Shown one piece after another: positions 1 to 9,078 of a stretch of 37,462 nt of DNA. The first letter of the stretch is position 1. Each line of letters starts with the position of its first letter. The translations under genes and the position numbers were made by a program. This stretch comes from Chitinophagaceae bacterium UBA1946 (lineage in GTDB: Bacteria; Bacteroidota; Bacteroidia; Chitinophagales; Chitinophagaceae), in assembly GCA_002336815.1 (NCBI GenBank), contig DDEU01000031.1:1-37462 (forward strand), in the 5' to 3' direction. The notes under the pieces were generated by a model. That model was not told the origin of the DNA, did not search any database, and was given only the letters and a program-made list of their open reading frames with translations.

Positions 1-1602
1 AAACTCTGCGGCGCAGGTATCCACCATTTTAAATACCCTTGTTAAGCCCATCGCTTTTCTTCGCTCATACAATCTTTCTGCATCTTCTTCTTTCATGATG
101 CGTACGATCTGTTCATCGCTGAAGCCAAGTGTTTTTGCTTCTTTGAGCAAATGATCGGGCAGGGTTTTCAGGTCGTGCTTAGCAATCTCTTTTTCACAGT
201 TGCAGATCTTTTGTACCTGGTAAATAAACCACCTGTCGATGCCCGTGCTTTCGCAAATGCGTTTTACACTGGCGCCGGCCATCAGCGCATCTTTAATGCG
301 GAAGATGCGGTCCCACTTGGGTATTTTAATGTATTCGATCAGTTCATCTGCATGCATCAGGCTTTTGCCATAATAGCCCAGGCCCACTGCTTCGTTCTCC
401 AGGCTCTGGCAGGCTTTCTGTACCGCTTCTGCAAAACTTCTCCCGATGGCCATTACTTCACCCACGCTCTTCATCTGGAAACCAAGCGTGTCATTGGCAC
501 CTTTGAACTTGTCGAAATTCCACCTGGGTATTTTAACGATCACGTAATCGAGCGCAGGCTCAAAATAAGCCGAAGTGCTTTGTGTGATCTGGTTCTTTAA
601 TTCATCAAGGTTGTAACCGATCGCCAGCTTGGCAGCGATCTTTGCAATAGGATAACCCGTAGCCTTACTCGCCAATGCAGAGGAGCGGCTTACCCTTGGG
701 TTGATCTCCACCACAATGATCTCTTCCGTTTCGGGCTTCATGGCAAACTGCACATTGCAACCGCCGGCAAAATTGCCCAGGTTACGCATCATGCTGATGG
801 CAGTGTTGCGCATGAGTTGAAAAGCGGTATCGCTCAGGGTCATGGCCGGCGCCACGGTGATACTATCGCCGGTGTGTACCCCCATTGGATCAAAATTTTC
901 CACTGTACAAATGATGGCCACATTATCGGCATTGTCTCTCAGCAATTCCAGTTCGTATTCTTTCCAGCCCAGTACCGCTTTTTCTACCAGCACTTCGTGA
1001 ATGGGGCTTGCAGTAAGTGCCCGGTTGAGTGCTTCATCAAGGTCTTCTTTTTTAAATACGATACCACCACCGGTTCCACCCAACGTAAAGGAAGGGCGCA
1101 ATACCAGCGGGAAACCTATTTCCTGTGCAAATTCTTTTCCTTCTAAAAATGAGTTGGCGATACGTGCCGGGCAAACGGGTATGCCCATTTGGATCATCCA
1201 TTGGCGGAATTTTTCCCGGTCTTCTGCTTTGTCGATCGCTTTAATGTCAACACCAATTAACTGCACATTGTATTTTTCCCAAACGCCCAGTTCATCTGCC
1301 TCTTTACAAAGATTGAGCGCTGTCTGTCCGCCCATGGTAGGTAATACCGCATCAATTTGATTTTCTTCCAGTATCTGTTCAATGCTTTCAACAGTGAGGG
1401 GAAGTAAGTAAACTTTGTCAGCCATCATGGGGTCGGTCATGATGGTAGCAGGATTGCTGTTGATCAATATCACTTTGATACCTTCTTCACGAAGGCTCCT
1501 GGCGGCTTGTGTGCCGGAATAATCAAATTCACATGCCTGCCCGATGATAATAGGACCGCTGCCGATGATAAGTACTGACTGAATGGAGTTATTTTTTGGC
1601 AT
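1..1602 (-). CDS. carB: carbamoyl-phosphate synthase large subunit, N-terminal half (partial)
   Basis: This gene encodes the synthetase subunit that makes carbamoyl phosphate from ammonia, bicarbonate and two ATP for arginine and pyrimidine synthesis. I translated it from the minus strand: it starts MPKNNSIQSVLIIGSGPIII and stays open for 534 codons to the window edge, about half of the usual ~1,070-residue protein. The first carboxyphosphate ATP-grasp half is visible: the nucleotide-fold start near residues 8-20, the glycine-rich PSFTLGGTGGGI loop near 165-178, and VEINPRVSRSSALASKATG, typical of the family. The ATG at 1602-1600 is chosen because the family begins just before the IGSGPI motif. 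A TACCTTTG box lies about 60 bases upstream. The carbamate-forming half and the allosteric domain lie outside the window, so its integrity cannot be judged. Confidence 0.96.
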   Translation of the reverse strand, partial: MPKNNSIQSVLIIGSGPIIIGQACEFDYSGTQAARSLREEGIKVILINSNPATIMTDPMMADKVYLLPLTVESIEQILEENQIDAVLPTMGGQTALNLCKEADELGVWEKYNVQLIGVDIKAIDKAEDREKFRQWMIQMGIPVCPARIANSFLEGKEFAQEIGFPLVLRPSFTLGGTGGGIVFKKEDLDEALNRALTASPIHEVLVEKAVLGWKEYELELLRDNADNVAIICTVENFDPMGVHTGDSITVAPAMTLSDTAFQLMRNTAISMMRNLGNFAGGCNVQFAMKPETEEIIVVEINPRVSRSSALASKATGYPIAKIAAKLAIGYNLDELKNQITQSTSAYFEPALDYVIVKIPRWNFDKFKGANDTLGFQMKSVGEVMAIGRSFAEAVQKACQSLENEAVGLGYYGKSLMHADELIEYIKIPKWDRIFRIKDALMAGASVKRICESTGIDRWFIYQVQKICNCEKEIAKHDLKTLPDHLLKEAKTLGFSDEQIVRIMKEEDAERLYERRKAMGLTRVFKMVDTCAAEF

Positions 1603-1662
1603 ATTTTTTCAAAAGCGATGAATGAAAATGTGCCACGGAACAGGATGTTTTTCCGAAGCGGC

Positions 1663-1670
1663 CAAAGGTA
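1663..1670 (-). promoter_or_regulatory. putative Bacteroidota -7 box for carB
   Basis: Read on the minus strand, these bases are TACCTTTG, a perfect match to the Bacteroidota sigma-ABfr -7 consensus TAnnTTTG. The box is about 60 bases before the carB start. I see no convincing TTG -33 element at the usual spacing, so this is only a candidate. Confidence 0.4.
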
Positions 1671-1861
1671 ACAAAAAATGAAGGATGAGGGTCGGTTTTT
1701 TTGCTGTTACAAGCACGATTAAATATTGTAATGCACAACAAAATCGCTAATAAAAAATATTTATAGAATGCCGTTTGATAAATGCATTTTTTGCATTCGC
1801 AGCAGGATAAGAATACTTAATTTTTATATCGCATGATAAAATGGTTATTTGAAAAAAATCT

Positions 1862-2836
1862 TCATCCATCATTACCGGGATCTTTTTTTTCTACCACGAT
1901 CTTTTTCTCCACCTTTTGCTCCTGCAACGGCTTTTCATTTTCTACTTCTATCTGCTGTACAAAAACCGCATATTGATTGGGAAACAGGTTTCGTCCGTTG
2001 AACTGAGCATTTACCTTGGTAAAGCAGGCCCCGAAATACAGGATCATCGCAGAAAAATAAACCCACAATAAAATGATCACTACCGACCCGGCCGCACCAA
2101 AGGCTCCACCGGGGTTACTTTTCCCCAAATAATAGCCAATGCCAAATTTTCCCATCATGAAGAGTACAGCAGTAAGGAAGGCGCCCTGCCGTACATCTTT
2201 CCACTGCAGTTTTGCATCGGGCAACAGTTTAAAAATAGTGCCGAATAAAAAAGAGATCACTATAAAAGTAACCAGCATATTGATGCTGTAAGTGATCCAG
2301 ACCGATCCTTCCGGCAATACGGTAAGCAGGCGGTTGAGCAGGAGTTCCAGCAGGGTATTCACCAGCAACGATACGAGTAGTATAAAACCAAGGCCCAATA
2401 CCATTGAAAGACTAAGCACCCGGTTGAGCAAAAATTTTAACCAGCCCTTTTGAGGTTTGGCTTTTAACTGCCAGATACTGTTGATGGAGCTCTGTATTTC
2501 AGTAAATACGCCTGTTGCAGAAAATACAAGGGCAACAATACTCACGATGGATGCAAAAGTGGTATGATGAGATGTAACCGCATTTCGGATGATGTCCTGC
2601 ACCTGTTTCGCCGCATCCGCACCTACAAAATTCTTTATCTGTCCAAACAGGGTTCCCTCAATTGCCTCCCGGCCATAAAAGATACCCGATACCGTTATTA
2701 CGATCAATAAAATGGGAGCAAGAGAAAAAAGGGTATAATAAGACAAGGCAGCACTCATCCTTGGAACGGAATTGTCGGAAAAATCAATGCCTGTTTGTTT
2801 TAAAATAGCCCACCATTGTTTCAATCTGCTTAGCAT
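1862..2836 (-). CDS. YihY/virulence factor BrkB family membrane protein
   Basis: This is a 324-residue inner-membrane protein of the YihY/BrkB family, whose biochemical function is not settled. The family signature is clear: an N-terminal stretch with NSVPRMSAALSYYTLFSLAP (residues about 22-41) followed by a first membrane helix, then GIFYGREAIEGTLFGQIKNF. About six hydrophobic segments follow in total, with the conserved LLPDAKLQWKDVRQGAFLTA loop near 205-225 and a GAAGSVVIILLWVYFSA helix near 248-264. The C-terminal ~45 residues are charged (KVEKKIVVEKKDPG) and probably cytoplasmic. Length is typical. It stands alone between carB and the divergently oriented MmcQ gene, and I see no strong terminator after it. 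Confidence 0.9.
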   Translation of the reverse strand: MLSRLKQWWAILKQTGIDFSDNSVPRMSAALSYYTLFSLAPILLIVITVSGIFYGREAIEGTLFGQIKNFVGADAAKQVQDIIRNAVTSHHTTFASIVSIVALVFSATGVFTEIQSSINSIWQLKAKPQKGWLKFLLNRVLSLSMVLGLGFILLVSLLVNTLLELLLNRLLTVLPEGSVWITYSINMLVTFIVISFLFGTIFKLLPDAKLQWKDVRQGAFLTAVLFMMGKFGIGYYLGKSNPGGAFGAAGSVVIILLWVYFSAMILYFGACFTKVNAQFNGRNLFPNQYAVFVQQIEVENEKPLQEQKVEKKIVVEKKDPGNDG

Positions 2837-2934
2837 AAAAGGTAATATTTTGGTTCCTGATCTAACAGGTACTGCAATCCCGGTACCAGAATAAATTTTA
2901 GCTTATCTTGATAATTAAACAAGGAGTAAAAGTT

Positions 2935-3276
2935 ATGGTAAGCATTGCTCAATTTCGTAAGCTGGCGCTGCAGTTTGATGAAGCAACGGAAGAACCTCAT
3001 TTTGAAAAGACATCTTTCCGGGTACGCAAAAAAATATTTGCCACGCTGGATAAAAAAACGGGCAGGGCAGTAGTAAAATTATCGGCAACCGATCAATCTG
3101 TGTTTTGCGCCTTTGATAAAAATATCGTGTATCCGGTTCCGGGAGGATGGGGAACACAGGGCTGGACGATCGCCGTACTACCCGATGTGAAACAAGCTAT
3201 GCTGAAAGACCTGCTTACAGTGGCATATTGCACGGTGGCACCAAAACAACTGGCAGAAAAATACCGGCAACCATGA
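2935..3276 (+). CDS. MmcQ/YjbR family protein
   Basis: This small protein of 113 residues belongs to the MmcQ/YjbR family, which has a CyaY-like or double-wing DNA-binding fold. Its substrate or target is not known. The sequence shows the family pattern: FDEATEEPHFEKTSFRVRKKIFATL near the N-terminus and then a WTIAVLPDVKQAMLKDLLTVAY helix. A longer TTG start at 2908 is possible, but I chose ATG 2935 because an AAGGAG ribosome binding site precedes it at 2921-2926. The stop codon overlaps the start of the following macro-domain gene in an ATGA arrangement, so the two are probably translated together. That coupling is unusual for this family and may hint at a shared role. Confidence 0.88.
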   Translation: MVSIAQFRKLALQFDEATEEPHFEKTSFRVRKKIFATLDKKTGRAVVKLSATDQSVFCAFDKNIVYPVPGGWGTQGWTIAVLPDVKQAMLKDLLTVAYCTVAPKQLAEKYRQP

Positions 3277-3779
3277 TCAGATTAATAAAAGGCGATATCA
3301 CAACAATAGAAGCAGACGCCATCGTGAATGCTGCCAATACTTCGCTGTTGGGTGGCGGCGGTGTTGATGGAGCCATTCACCGTGCAGGCGGACCTGCAAT
3401 ACTGGAAGAATGCCGGAAGATCGTCGCCCGCCAGGGCGGCTGCAAAACAGGCGAAGCAGTTATTACAACAGGAGGGTTATTGCCTGCAAAATTTGTGATA
3501 CATACCGTGGGCCCCGTTTGGAACGGTGGCCATAAAAATGAGGAAGCGTTACTGGCCAATGCTTACCGGAACAGCCTGGCGCTCGCTGTTGAACATGGGA
3601 TCCGGAGCATTGCCTTTCCCAATATCAGCACCGGCATTTATCATTTTCCCAAACCACTGGCTGCAACAATCGCCGTAGACACGGTGAAACAATATATCCC
3701 GGGTACTGGTATCGAGGAAGTAATATTTGTTTGTTTTGATGAGGAAAATCTTGCATTGTACCAGCAATTGCTAAAGTAA
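3273..3779 (+). CDS. macro-domain protein, probable O-acetyl-ADP-ribose deacetylase (YmdB type)
   Basis: The 168-residue protein is a stand-alone macro domain, a fold that binds ADP-ribose. In this subgroup it hydrolyses O-acetyl-ADP-ribose or removes ADP-ribose from proteins. The ligand loop is intact: NAANTSLLGGGGVDGAIH at residues 19-36, where N22 and D32 correspond to the asparagine and aspartate used for catalysis in YmdB. The phosphate-binding loop FPNISTGIYHFP is present near 111-122, and VIHTVGPVW sits between them. I chose ATG 3273, inside the previous gene's stop region (ATGA), over a longer frame from 3147 because the family begins exactly at MIRLIKGDIT. Expression is likely coupled to the MmcQ gene. 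Confidence 0.92.
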   Translation: MIRLIKGDITTIEADAIVNAANTSLLGGGGVDGAIHRAGGPAILEECRKIVARQGGCKTGEAVITTGGLLPAKFVIHTVGPVWNGGHKNEEALLANAYRNSLALAVEHGIRSIAFPNISTGIYHFPKPLAATIAVDTVKQYIPGTGIEEVIFVCFDEENLALYQQLLK

Positions 3780-3786
3780 ATTGGAG

Positions 3787-3919
3787 AAAAAAAGAAGCTG
3801 CATCAAAAGTCTGCCGATACCGTAAATGGGATTATCCGAAACATTTACAGGCCGGTTTCTATTGATCGCTATATTTCGTCATTCTACATATAGTAACCAG
3901 CAACTTTGACACAGCTTCT
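3787..3919 (-). terminator. long inverted-repeat element with two internal hairpins; possible terminator of the DUF2383 gene
   Basis: Outer arms 3793-3810 and 3902-3919 pair over 8 bp (AGAAGCTG/CAGCTTCT) and, after a 2-base mismatch, 5 more. Inside lie two perfect 6-7 bp hairpins: GTAAATG/CATTTAC (3822-3828 with 3842-3848) and CTATAT/ATATAG (3869-3874 with 3888-3893). Read on the minus strand, the element follows the DUF2383 stop codon by about 20 bases and ends in seven Ts. Related arms occur near 15.3, 18.5 and 30.2 kb. Confidence 0.6.
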
Positions 3920-3939
3920 AAAAGAAGAAAATGTATTGT

Positions 3940-4410
3940 TTAAGAATGAACAGCTTCCTGCTGATCCCTGAAGGTTTTAATGGTATCATGCGCTTCTTTT
4001 AAAGCTGCCTGCTGCGAATTGAGTAGTTGTCGCACATCTGCGGTCATTTCCACTTCTGCGTTCAGTGCATCCCGGTAAGCCTTGAGTGCAGCATCTTCAC
4101 CGCCTTCGCAGGAGTCGAGTACCGATTGGCGGTCACTTCCGGTGAAAGTATCTTTCACATCCATCCATGCACGGTAGATCTTACCAAGGTTGGTTGTACC
4201 TTCTGCAGCATTGCCACCGAGCTTAAGTACCTGGTCTGTCAATGCGATCCTGTATCCTTCACTTTGATCACCCAGTTTACGAAAAGTAGTTTTAATATCC
4301 ATGTCTTCCGGACCAACACTTACAATGGCTTTGTCGTATCCCGCAATCCGGTCATTGTTGATCTGGATCAGGTCGTTCAGCACCGCTATTAATTTTTCAT
4401 TTGTTGTCAT
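3940..4410 (-). CDS. PA2169 family four-helix-bundle protein (DUF2383)
   Basis: This 156-residue soluble protein matches the PA2169/DUF2383 family of ferritin-like four-helix bundles, whose function is not established. The characteristic opening is visible: LNDLIQINNDRIAGYDKA at about residues 11-28, then the second-helix pattern LGDQSEGYRIALTDQVLKLGG and a GKIYRAWMDVKDTFTG segment. Family members have stress-related expression in several bacteria, but nothing here shows that directly. It has no signal peptide. It is monocistronic: downstream on the minus strand lies the structured inverted repeat at 3787-3919, and upstream about 175 bases separate it from the terminator of the M13 peptidase gene. 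Confidence 0.9.
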   Translation of the reverse strand: MTTNEKLIAVLNDLIQINNDRIAGYDKAIVSVGPEDMDIKTTFRKLGDQSEGYRIALTDQVLKLGGNAAEGTTNLGKIYRAWMDVKDTFTGSDRQSVLDSCEGGEDAALKAYRDALNAEVEMTADVRQLLNSQQAALKEAHDTIKTFRDQQEAVHS

Positions 4411-4588
4411 GACGTTTCATTTTGAGATGAATAATTTATTTCGCCGGCCAGTAACCAATGGCCGGATAAACAGCACCTCAAGAAACAAGCCATCACTTTT
4501 TTGCGCTGAATTCTGTTGAAGGGTTGTAATACCTGTAGAGGATCTTACTCAAAAAACTGTGGGAGCGATGCCCGGGTCCCGGCAGGCA

Positions 4589-4613
4589 CAAAAAAGCCCG
4601 GTATCACCGGGCT
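4589..4613 (-). terminator. rho-independent terminator of the M13 peptidase gene
   Basis: On the minus strand AGCCCGGT and ACCGGGCT form an 8 bp GC-rich stem with a 3-base loop, followed by six Ts. It lies 22 bases after the peptidase stop codon. Confidence 0.85.
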
Positions 4614-4635
4614 ATTATTAAATAAGCTAAAACCT

Positions 4636-6681
4636 TTACCAGATGCGTATCCTGTCTTCAGGCTTTTTGTACAATTTATCTTCGGGCTGCACATTGAATG
4701 CTTTGTACCAGGCATCCATATTCACAGGCGCACCAATGGTTCTGTACGGCCCGGGTGAATGCGAATCCGTTAAGATCAATTGTGCAGCGGTGGGCGCCAG
4801 AATATTGCCACGCCATACCTGTGCCCAGGCTAAAAAGAAACGCTGGTCGGGGGTAAAGCCATCGATCTTCTTTTTTGACTGGCCCTGCGCTGTCATTTTA
4901 AACGCTTCGTATGCTACATTCAATCCACCCAGATCGCCGATGTTCTCACCCATCGTCAACTTGCCGTTTACATGAATCGTGTCCTGTATGGTGTAACCAT
5001 CAAACTGGGCGCCCAGTGCTTTTGTTTTAGCAACAAATTTCAAGCTGTCTTCCTGCGTCCACCAGTTGCGTAAAGTGCCGTCTGCATCATACTTGCTGCC
5101 ATTGTCATCAAAACCATGACTCATTTCGTGGCCTATCACGGCGCCAATGCCGCCATAGTTTACAGCATCATCTGCTGCGGCGTCAAAGAAAGGGAATTGC
5201 AAAATGCCGGCAGGAAAAACAATCTCGTTCAGGGTTGCATTGTAATAAGCATTCACTGTAGGGGGCGTCATTCCCCAGCGCTCCCTGTCAACAGGCTTGC
5301 CCAACTGGCTGATCATAAATTCATAGTTCCATTTACCCATATTCACCACGTTTTCAAAATAGGTTGCGGCATCAATGTTCAGCCCATCATAATTTTTCCA
5401 ATTGTCAGGATAGCCGATCTTGGGTCTGAAGGCAGCGAGTTTAGCCAGTGCTTTTTGTTTGGTAGCATCACTCATCCAGTCGAGCGCATTGATGCGTTTG
5501 GCAAATGCTTTCCGCAGGTTGCTTACCAGCTCTGCCATACGGGCTTTTGCTGCCGGTTTAAAATAATCTTTCACGTATAACTGGCCCAGCAGTTCTCCCA
5601 CGGAACCATCCGTTAATTGTGAAATGCGCTGCCAGCGGGGTGTTTGCACTTTTTGCCCGCTCAATACCTGGTTAAACGCAAAGTTGGCCTCTACAAAGGC
5701 ATTGCTTAAATGCGGCGCTGCTGCTTTGAGCACATTCCATTGCAGGTACAATTTCAGGTCTTCCAATGGCGTAGCTTTTAACAGGCTGTCCACTGATCTG
5801 AAAAATGCAGGATTGCTTACCAGCACACTGTCTTCACCCTTTACATTCAATTGAGCCAGTACCTGCTGCCAGTTGATTCCCGGCGTAAGTTTGTCAAGAT
5901 CAGCCACCAAAAATTTATTGTAGGTCTTATATGGATCCCTCATTTCTACCCGGCTCAATTGGGCAGCCGCTAATTTTTTCTCGAACTCATACAGTGTAAC
6001 GGCATGCTGCTGTGCTTTTTCGGTTGGCACATTTAGCAGCGTAAACAAGGTGCTGATGTATTTTTTATACGCTTCCTGTATCGCCGCATTGCGGCCTTCA
6101 TTTTTTAAATAATAGTCCCGGTCGGGCAGCGTAGTGCCACCCTGTCCAAACTGTGGTATCATGTGTTCTACATTCTTTCTGTCCTGCCCAACAAAAAAAC
6201 TATACAACGGGCTGGCAATACCCATTTTGCGCAACCAGCCGATCTCATCCTGCAGTGCCTGAGCATTGCTGATGGCATTGATCCTGTCCAGGTAAGCCTG
6301 CACCGGAGCAGCGCCTCTTTTTTCAATGGCGGCACTGTCCATTCCTGCAGAATAAAAATCGCCCACTCGTTTTTCAACAGAGCCTGCCGCTGCAGTTTTA
6401 TTCGCTGCTGCCTTTTCCAGTACGGTCTTAACAGCATTGATATTAAAATCTCTCAACTGGTTAAAGCTGCCCCAGCGGGTTTCTTTGGCAGGAACCGGGT
6501 TGTTTTTTACCCAGTTGCCGCTGGCATAAGTATAAAAATCATCGCCGGGTTTTACGGAAAGATCCATGTTGGCGGTATCGATGAATTTGTTAACAGGCGC
6601 CTGGGCAGTTGCAGCCATCGAAACGGGCAGTACTGCCAGCGCAAGGGCAACCATTTTGAGAAAAGCATTTGTTCTTATCAT
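4636..6681 (-). CDS. M13 family zinc metallopeptidase (neprilysin/PepO-like)
   Basis: This is a 681-residue exported zinc endopeptidase of the M13 (neprilysin/PepO) family, expected to cut short peptides in the periplasm or on the outer surface. The catalytic set is complete: HEMSH at residues 518-522 (zinc ligands H518 and H522, catalytic E519), E579 and D583 in ENIGDLGG, and the NAYYNATLNEIVFPAGILQ substrate-binding segment before it. The N-terminal M13 domain starts at DLSVKPGDDFYTYASGNWVK. A signal peptide with cleavage near ATAQA-PVNK is clear. The frame is open upstream to 6948, but I chose ATG 6681 because it places the signal peptide at the N-terminus and gives the usual length. Transcription ends at the hairpin just downstream. 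Confidence 0.95.
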   Translation of the reverse strand: MIRTNAFLKMVALALAVLPVSMAATAQAPVNKFIDTANMDLSVKPGDDFYTYASGNWVKNNPVPAKETRWGSFNQLRDFNINAVKTVLEKAAANKTAAAGSVEKRVGDFYSAGMDSAAIEKRGAAPVQAYLDRINAISNAQALQDEIGWLRKMGIASPLYSFFVGQDRKNVEHMIPQFGQGGTTLPDRDYYLKNEGRNAAIQEAYKKYISTLFTLLNVPTEKAQQHAVTLYEFEKKLAAAQLSRVEMRDPYKTYNKFLVADLDKLTPGINWQQVLAQLNVKGEDSVLVSNPAFFRSVDSLLKATPLEDLKLYLQWNVLKAAAPHLSNAFVEANFAFNQVLSGQKVQTPRWQRISQLTDGSVGELLGQLYVKDYFKPAAKARMAELVSNLRKAFAKRINALDWMSDATKQKALAKLAAFRPKIGYPDNWKNYDGLNIDAATYFENVVNMGKWNYEFMISQLGKPVDRERWGMTPPTVNAYYNATLNEIVFPAGILQFPFFDAAADDAVNYGGIGAVIGHEMSHGFDDNGSKYDADGTLRNWWTQEDSLKFVAKTKALGAQFDGYTIQDTIHVNGKLTMGENIGDLGGLNVAYEAFKMTAQGQSKKKIDGFTPDQRFFLAWAQVWRGNILAPTAAQLILTDSHSPGPYRTIGAPVNMDAWYKAFNVQPEDKLYKKPEDRIRIW

Positions 6682-6877
6682 GTAAGCTGTTTTTATTACA
6701 AACGAAAGTATCAAAAAAGAAGGGTAGATGGATGCCATTCCTCCATAAACCAGACAGGAGTTGTTGTAACAGAACAATAAGCGAAAGAAAGAGGTTATTA
6801 GTAACACTAACCTGTCACTCCAATAAGGCAATGCAACTCCCCAAAACAAATCGTTGTCATCATTAAAGCGAAATGGT

Positions 6878-7438
6878 ATGAAAACAATATCCCCGGCTAT
6901 ATTGATTTTCTTTTTACTGGCTTTTTTCAGCTGCAAAAAGGAAGCCACTGATCAACAAACCATTCCTATTCCAAATGGTGACTTTGAGCTGTGGGACAAT
7001 ATGGCAAACCTGTCTAACTGGAAAACAAATAGCTGCCCGGCTTGTCTCCCTCCTTATGATACTTATATCGTAAAAAAAGAAACCGATGCTGCTCACGGAC
7101 AATTTGCAGCCAGGTTTATTTATAATGGTTTTTACAGTAGTTATGCAAACAATAAGTTCTCCATTTCGCTACACCCAACCTCATTAACAGGCTATATAAA
7201 ATCCACTATTGCCGTTGGCGATACAGCAACCATTCGCATTGAATTGTTCTCTGCTGGCAATCTTGTTGATAAGGGGCAATTTTACGAAACCTCTTCCAAT
7301 GCGGGGTACAGGAAAATTGATATCCCCATCTCACAGGTTGCTGCAAATGTTGATTCTGCACTGATTAAGATTACTGGAGGGAAAAAGCAACATACAGCAC
7401 TGTTTGTCGATAACCTGGAGTTTCTAAAAAACGATTGA
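6878..7438 (+). CDS. hypothetical lipoprotein with possible carbohydrate-binding-like module
   Basis: I do not recognise a named family. The 186-residue product starts MKTISPAILIFFLLAFFSC, a lipoprotein signal whose cysteine is followed by KKEA, as is common in Bacteroidota lipoproteins. After a short linker comes IPNGDFELWDNMANLSNWKT, a start typical of beta-sandwich modules resembling carbohydrate-binding or PCMD-like domains. The rest is rich in beta-strand-forming residues and ends ALFVDNLEFLKND, like the last strand of such a fold. I chose ATG 6878 rather than the upstream TTG because it begins directly at the signal peptide. The gene is divergent from the M13 peptidase and stands alone. 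Surface attachment through lipid is inferred; the ligand is unknown. Confidence 0.75.
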   Translation: MKTISPAILIFFLLAFFSCKKEATDQQTIPIPNGDFELWDNMANLSNWKTNSCPACLPPYDTYIVKKETDAAHGQFAARFIYNGFYSSYANNKFSISLHPTSLTGYIKSTIAVGDTATIRIELFSAGNLVDKGQFYETSSNAGYRKIDIPISQVAANVDSALIKITGGKKQHTALFVDNLEFLKND

Positions 7439-7509
7439 CACTAAGGCTGCATACAGCAAATATTGTTTGTTATGTATGTGAGGAGGATCGCAGGTCCGCA
7501 TAGCAATGA

Positions 7510-9021
7510 TCACAAAGCGGTCACCGGGTCGCCATTGATGTCGAGTTCAGTAAAACTTCCATTGATGATCCTGTAACTCGTTTTACCGATCTTTAAAACC
7601 GCACCTTCCTTTAACAAAGACAACTCTGTAATATCCTGTTCTATCAAATGCAGCGAGCCTTTTGTTTTGAAGGCAAGGTTTAAATAATCAACATTTACCT
7701 GGTTACTTTTAACACCGCACACGATTACTTTCACAGGCTTTGTTAAACGGCTCATCAATTCTTTGTCCCTGATATCAGCCCAGTTATCTGCAATGAGTAC
7801 ATTGCTTCCGGCGGAAGGGAATTGCTGTTCTGCCAGCAGCAGGGCTTCAATTACATTCTCAGGAAAATCACCGCCGGCCCCTTTTTGCATGGTTGTCTCT
7901 ACAAGTGCTTTTGCATCCTGGTAAGTTCTGCACGATCGAAAATAAATGCCGCCGGTTTTGCCCGCTTTCTTTTTGTCATCAGGCCGGTTATCGCCATCGT
8001 TAAACACAACAATGTTGCCCGTAAGACTATCAACAGAATGCAGTTGCAGCCAAACCAGCAATTGTCCATTGTAAGGATACATGCTGCCGGTTACATCGGC
8101 CACTACTGTAATATTTTTCCAGTGATTCCTGCTGATGGTTTTTATGATGGCAGAGTCTGGTAGTTTTATTGCCGGTACATCAGCAGTACTGTCGTCCGCT
8201 GTTTCCATTCGCTCCACCGGCATTTCTTCTTCCAGCGGTACATATAAAGTAAGATAACTTTCGCTGCGGTCTTTAAATTGCTGGTACACCCTTTTGCTGA
8301 TGAGGTCTTTTTTAAAAGCGGTTTTAAAATCAAGAATCGTTATGGAGTCCGGTATCCTGAATGTAGTGTGCAGGTAATCCGCATCTCCAATAATATAAGT
8401 GATCCGCTTGCCTTTCAAACTCATCGATGGATCATAATACGGAGGTTTGCCGGGGGCAGCCGCTGCCGGTTCAACAGGTTTTACAGAAGCAGTTGCCGGG
8501 ATATCTTCTCCCCTCAAAGAAGGTAATTTATTTCTCCGGTTGTTTTTTTCTACAGCAGTAAGCAGTTCATCCAGTTTCGCCAGGTCGTGTTTTACCGTGC
8601 CGTCATTTTGTGCAGCCCGGTACCTGACCACCAGGCCATGAAACATCGGCAGTGCTTTTTCTTTTTCATCACCACCGGTTTGCCGGTAACAGGTAAGCTT
8701 GTTTATTTGAGAAGGTTTTACAAAAGGAAATGTTTTGTACAGTTCTTTTACCCGGTTGGCATTTAAAGTAAATAGCGATTGCTCTGCCGGGTAATCGGTG
8801 CAGATAACATCCACCATCATTTCACCGGCATTTTTAAAAGCCATCGTATCGCCGATCATCGCTTCGATGTTGTAGGCGCCGTAGGGCATTTTAAGGATGA
8901 GTACTTTTTCCGTGGCCGTTTCTTTGGGCATTGCGTATCGGCTGATCCTTGTTTGTACAGATTGTGCCATACCCAACATGGTAGAAAGAAGAGCGGCGAA
9001 CAATAACAAACATCTTTTCAT
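7510..9021 (-). CDS. secreted VWA-like protein (paralogue of the adjacent gene)
   Basis: The 503-residue product has a signal peptide (MKRCLLLFAALLSTMLGMAQ) and a long N-terminal region without a family I can name. The C-terminal third, from about residue 300, resembles a von Willebrand A fold: VVADVTGSMYPYNGQLLVWL carries a MIDAS-like DxTxS, followed by VFNDGDNRPDDKKKAG, GAGGDFPENVIEALLLAE and NVLIADNWADIRD. DVTGSM and GGDFPEN suggest metal-dependent ligand binding. I chose ATG 9021 because it begins the signal peptide. The gene lies 57 bases after a paralogue with the same architecture that is frameshifted, and both face away from an M23 peptidase. A role in the envelope is plausible from export and context, but the function is unknown. 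Confidence 0.8.
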   Translation of the reverse strand: MKRCLLLFAALLSTMLGMAQSVQTRISRYAMPKETATEKVLILKMPYGAYNIEAMIGDTMAFKNAGEMMVDVICTDYPAEQSLFTLNANRVKELYKTFPFVKPSQINKLTCYRQTGGDEKEKALPMFHGLVVRYRAAQNDGTVKHDLAKLDELLTAVEKNNRRNKLPSLRGEDIPATASVKPVEPAAAAPGKPPYYDPSMSLKGKRITYIIGDADYLHTTFRIPDSITILDFKTAFKKDLISKRVYQQFKDRSESYLTLYVPLEEEMPVERMETADDSTADVPAIKLPDSAIIKTISRNHWKNITVVADVTGSMYPYNGQLLVWLQLHSVDSLTGNIVVFNDGDNRPDDKKKAGKTGGIYFRSCRTYQDAKALVETTMQKGAGGDFPENVIEALLLAEQQFPSAGSNVLIADNWADIRDKELMSRLTKPVKVIVCGVKSNQVNVDYLNLAFKTKGSLHLIEQDITELSLLKEGAVLKIGKTSYRIINGSFTELDINGDPVTAL

Positions 9022-9078
9022 AGCACTGCAATGATACAAGGTATACAAACCAGTCAACAACTGCAAATACACCGGCTG

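Noticed and set aside
151..1360. Plus-strand open frames opposite carB
   Set aside because: They are shadows of the minus-strand carB gene, whose translation is unambiguous.
6682..6948. N-terminal extension of the M13 peptidase
   Set aside because: The extension would bury the signal peptide inside the protein; ATG 6681 gives the usual length and export signal.
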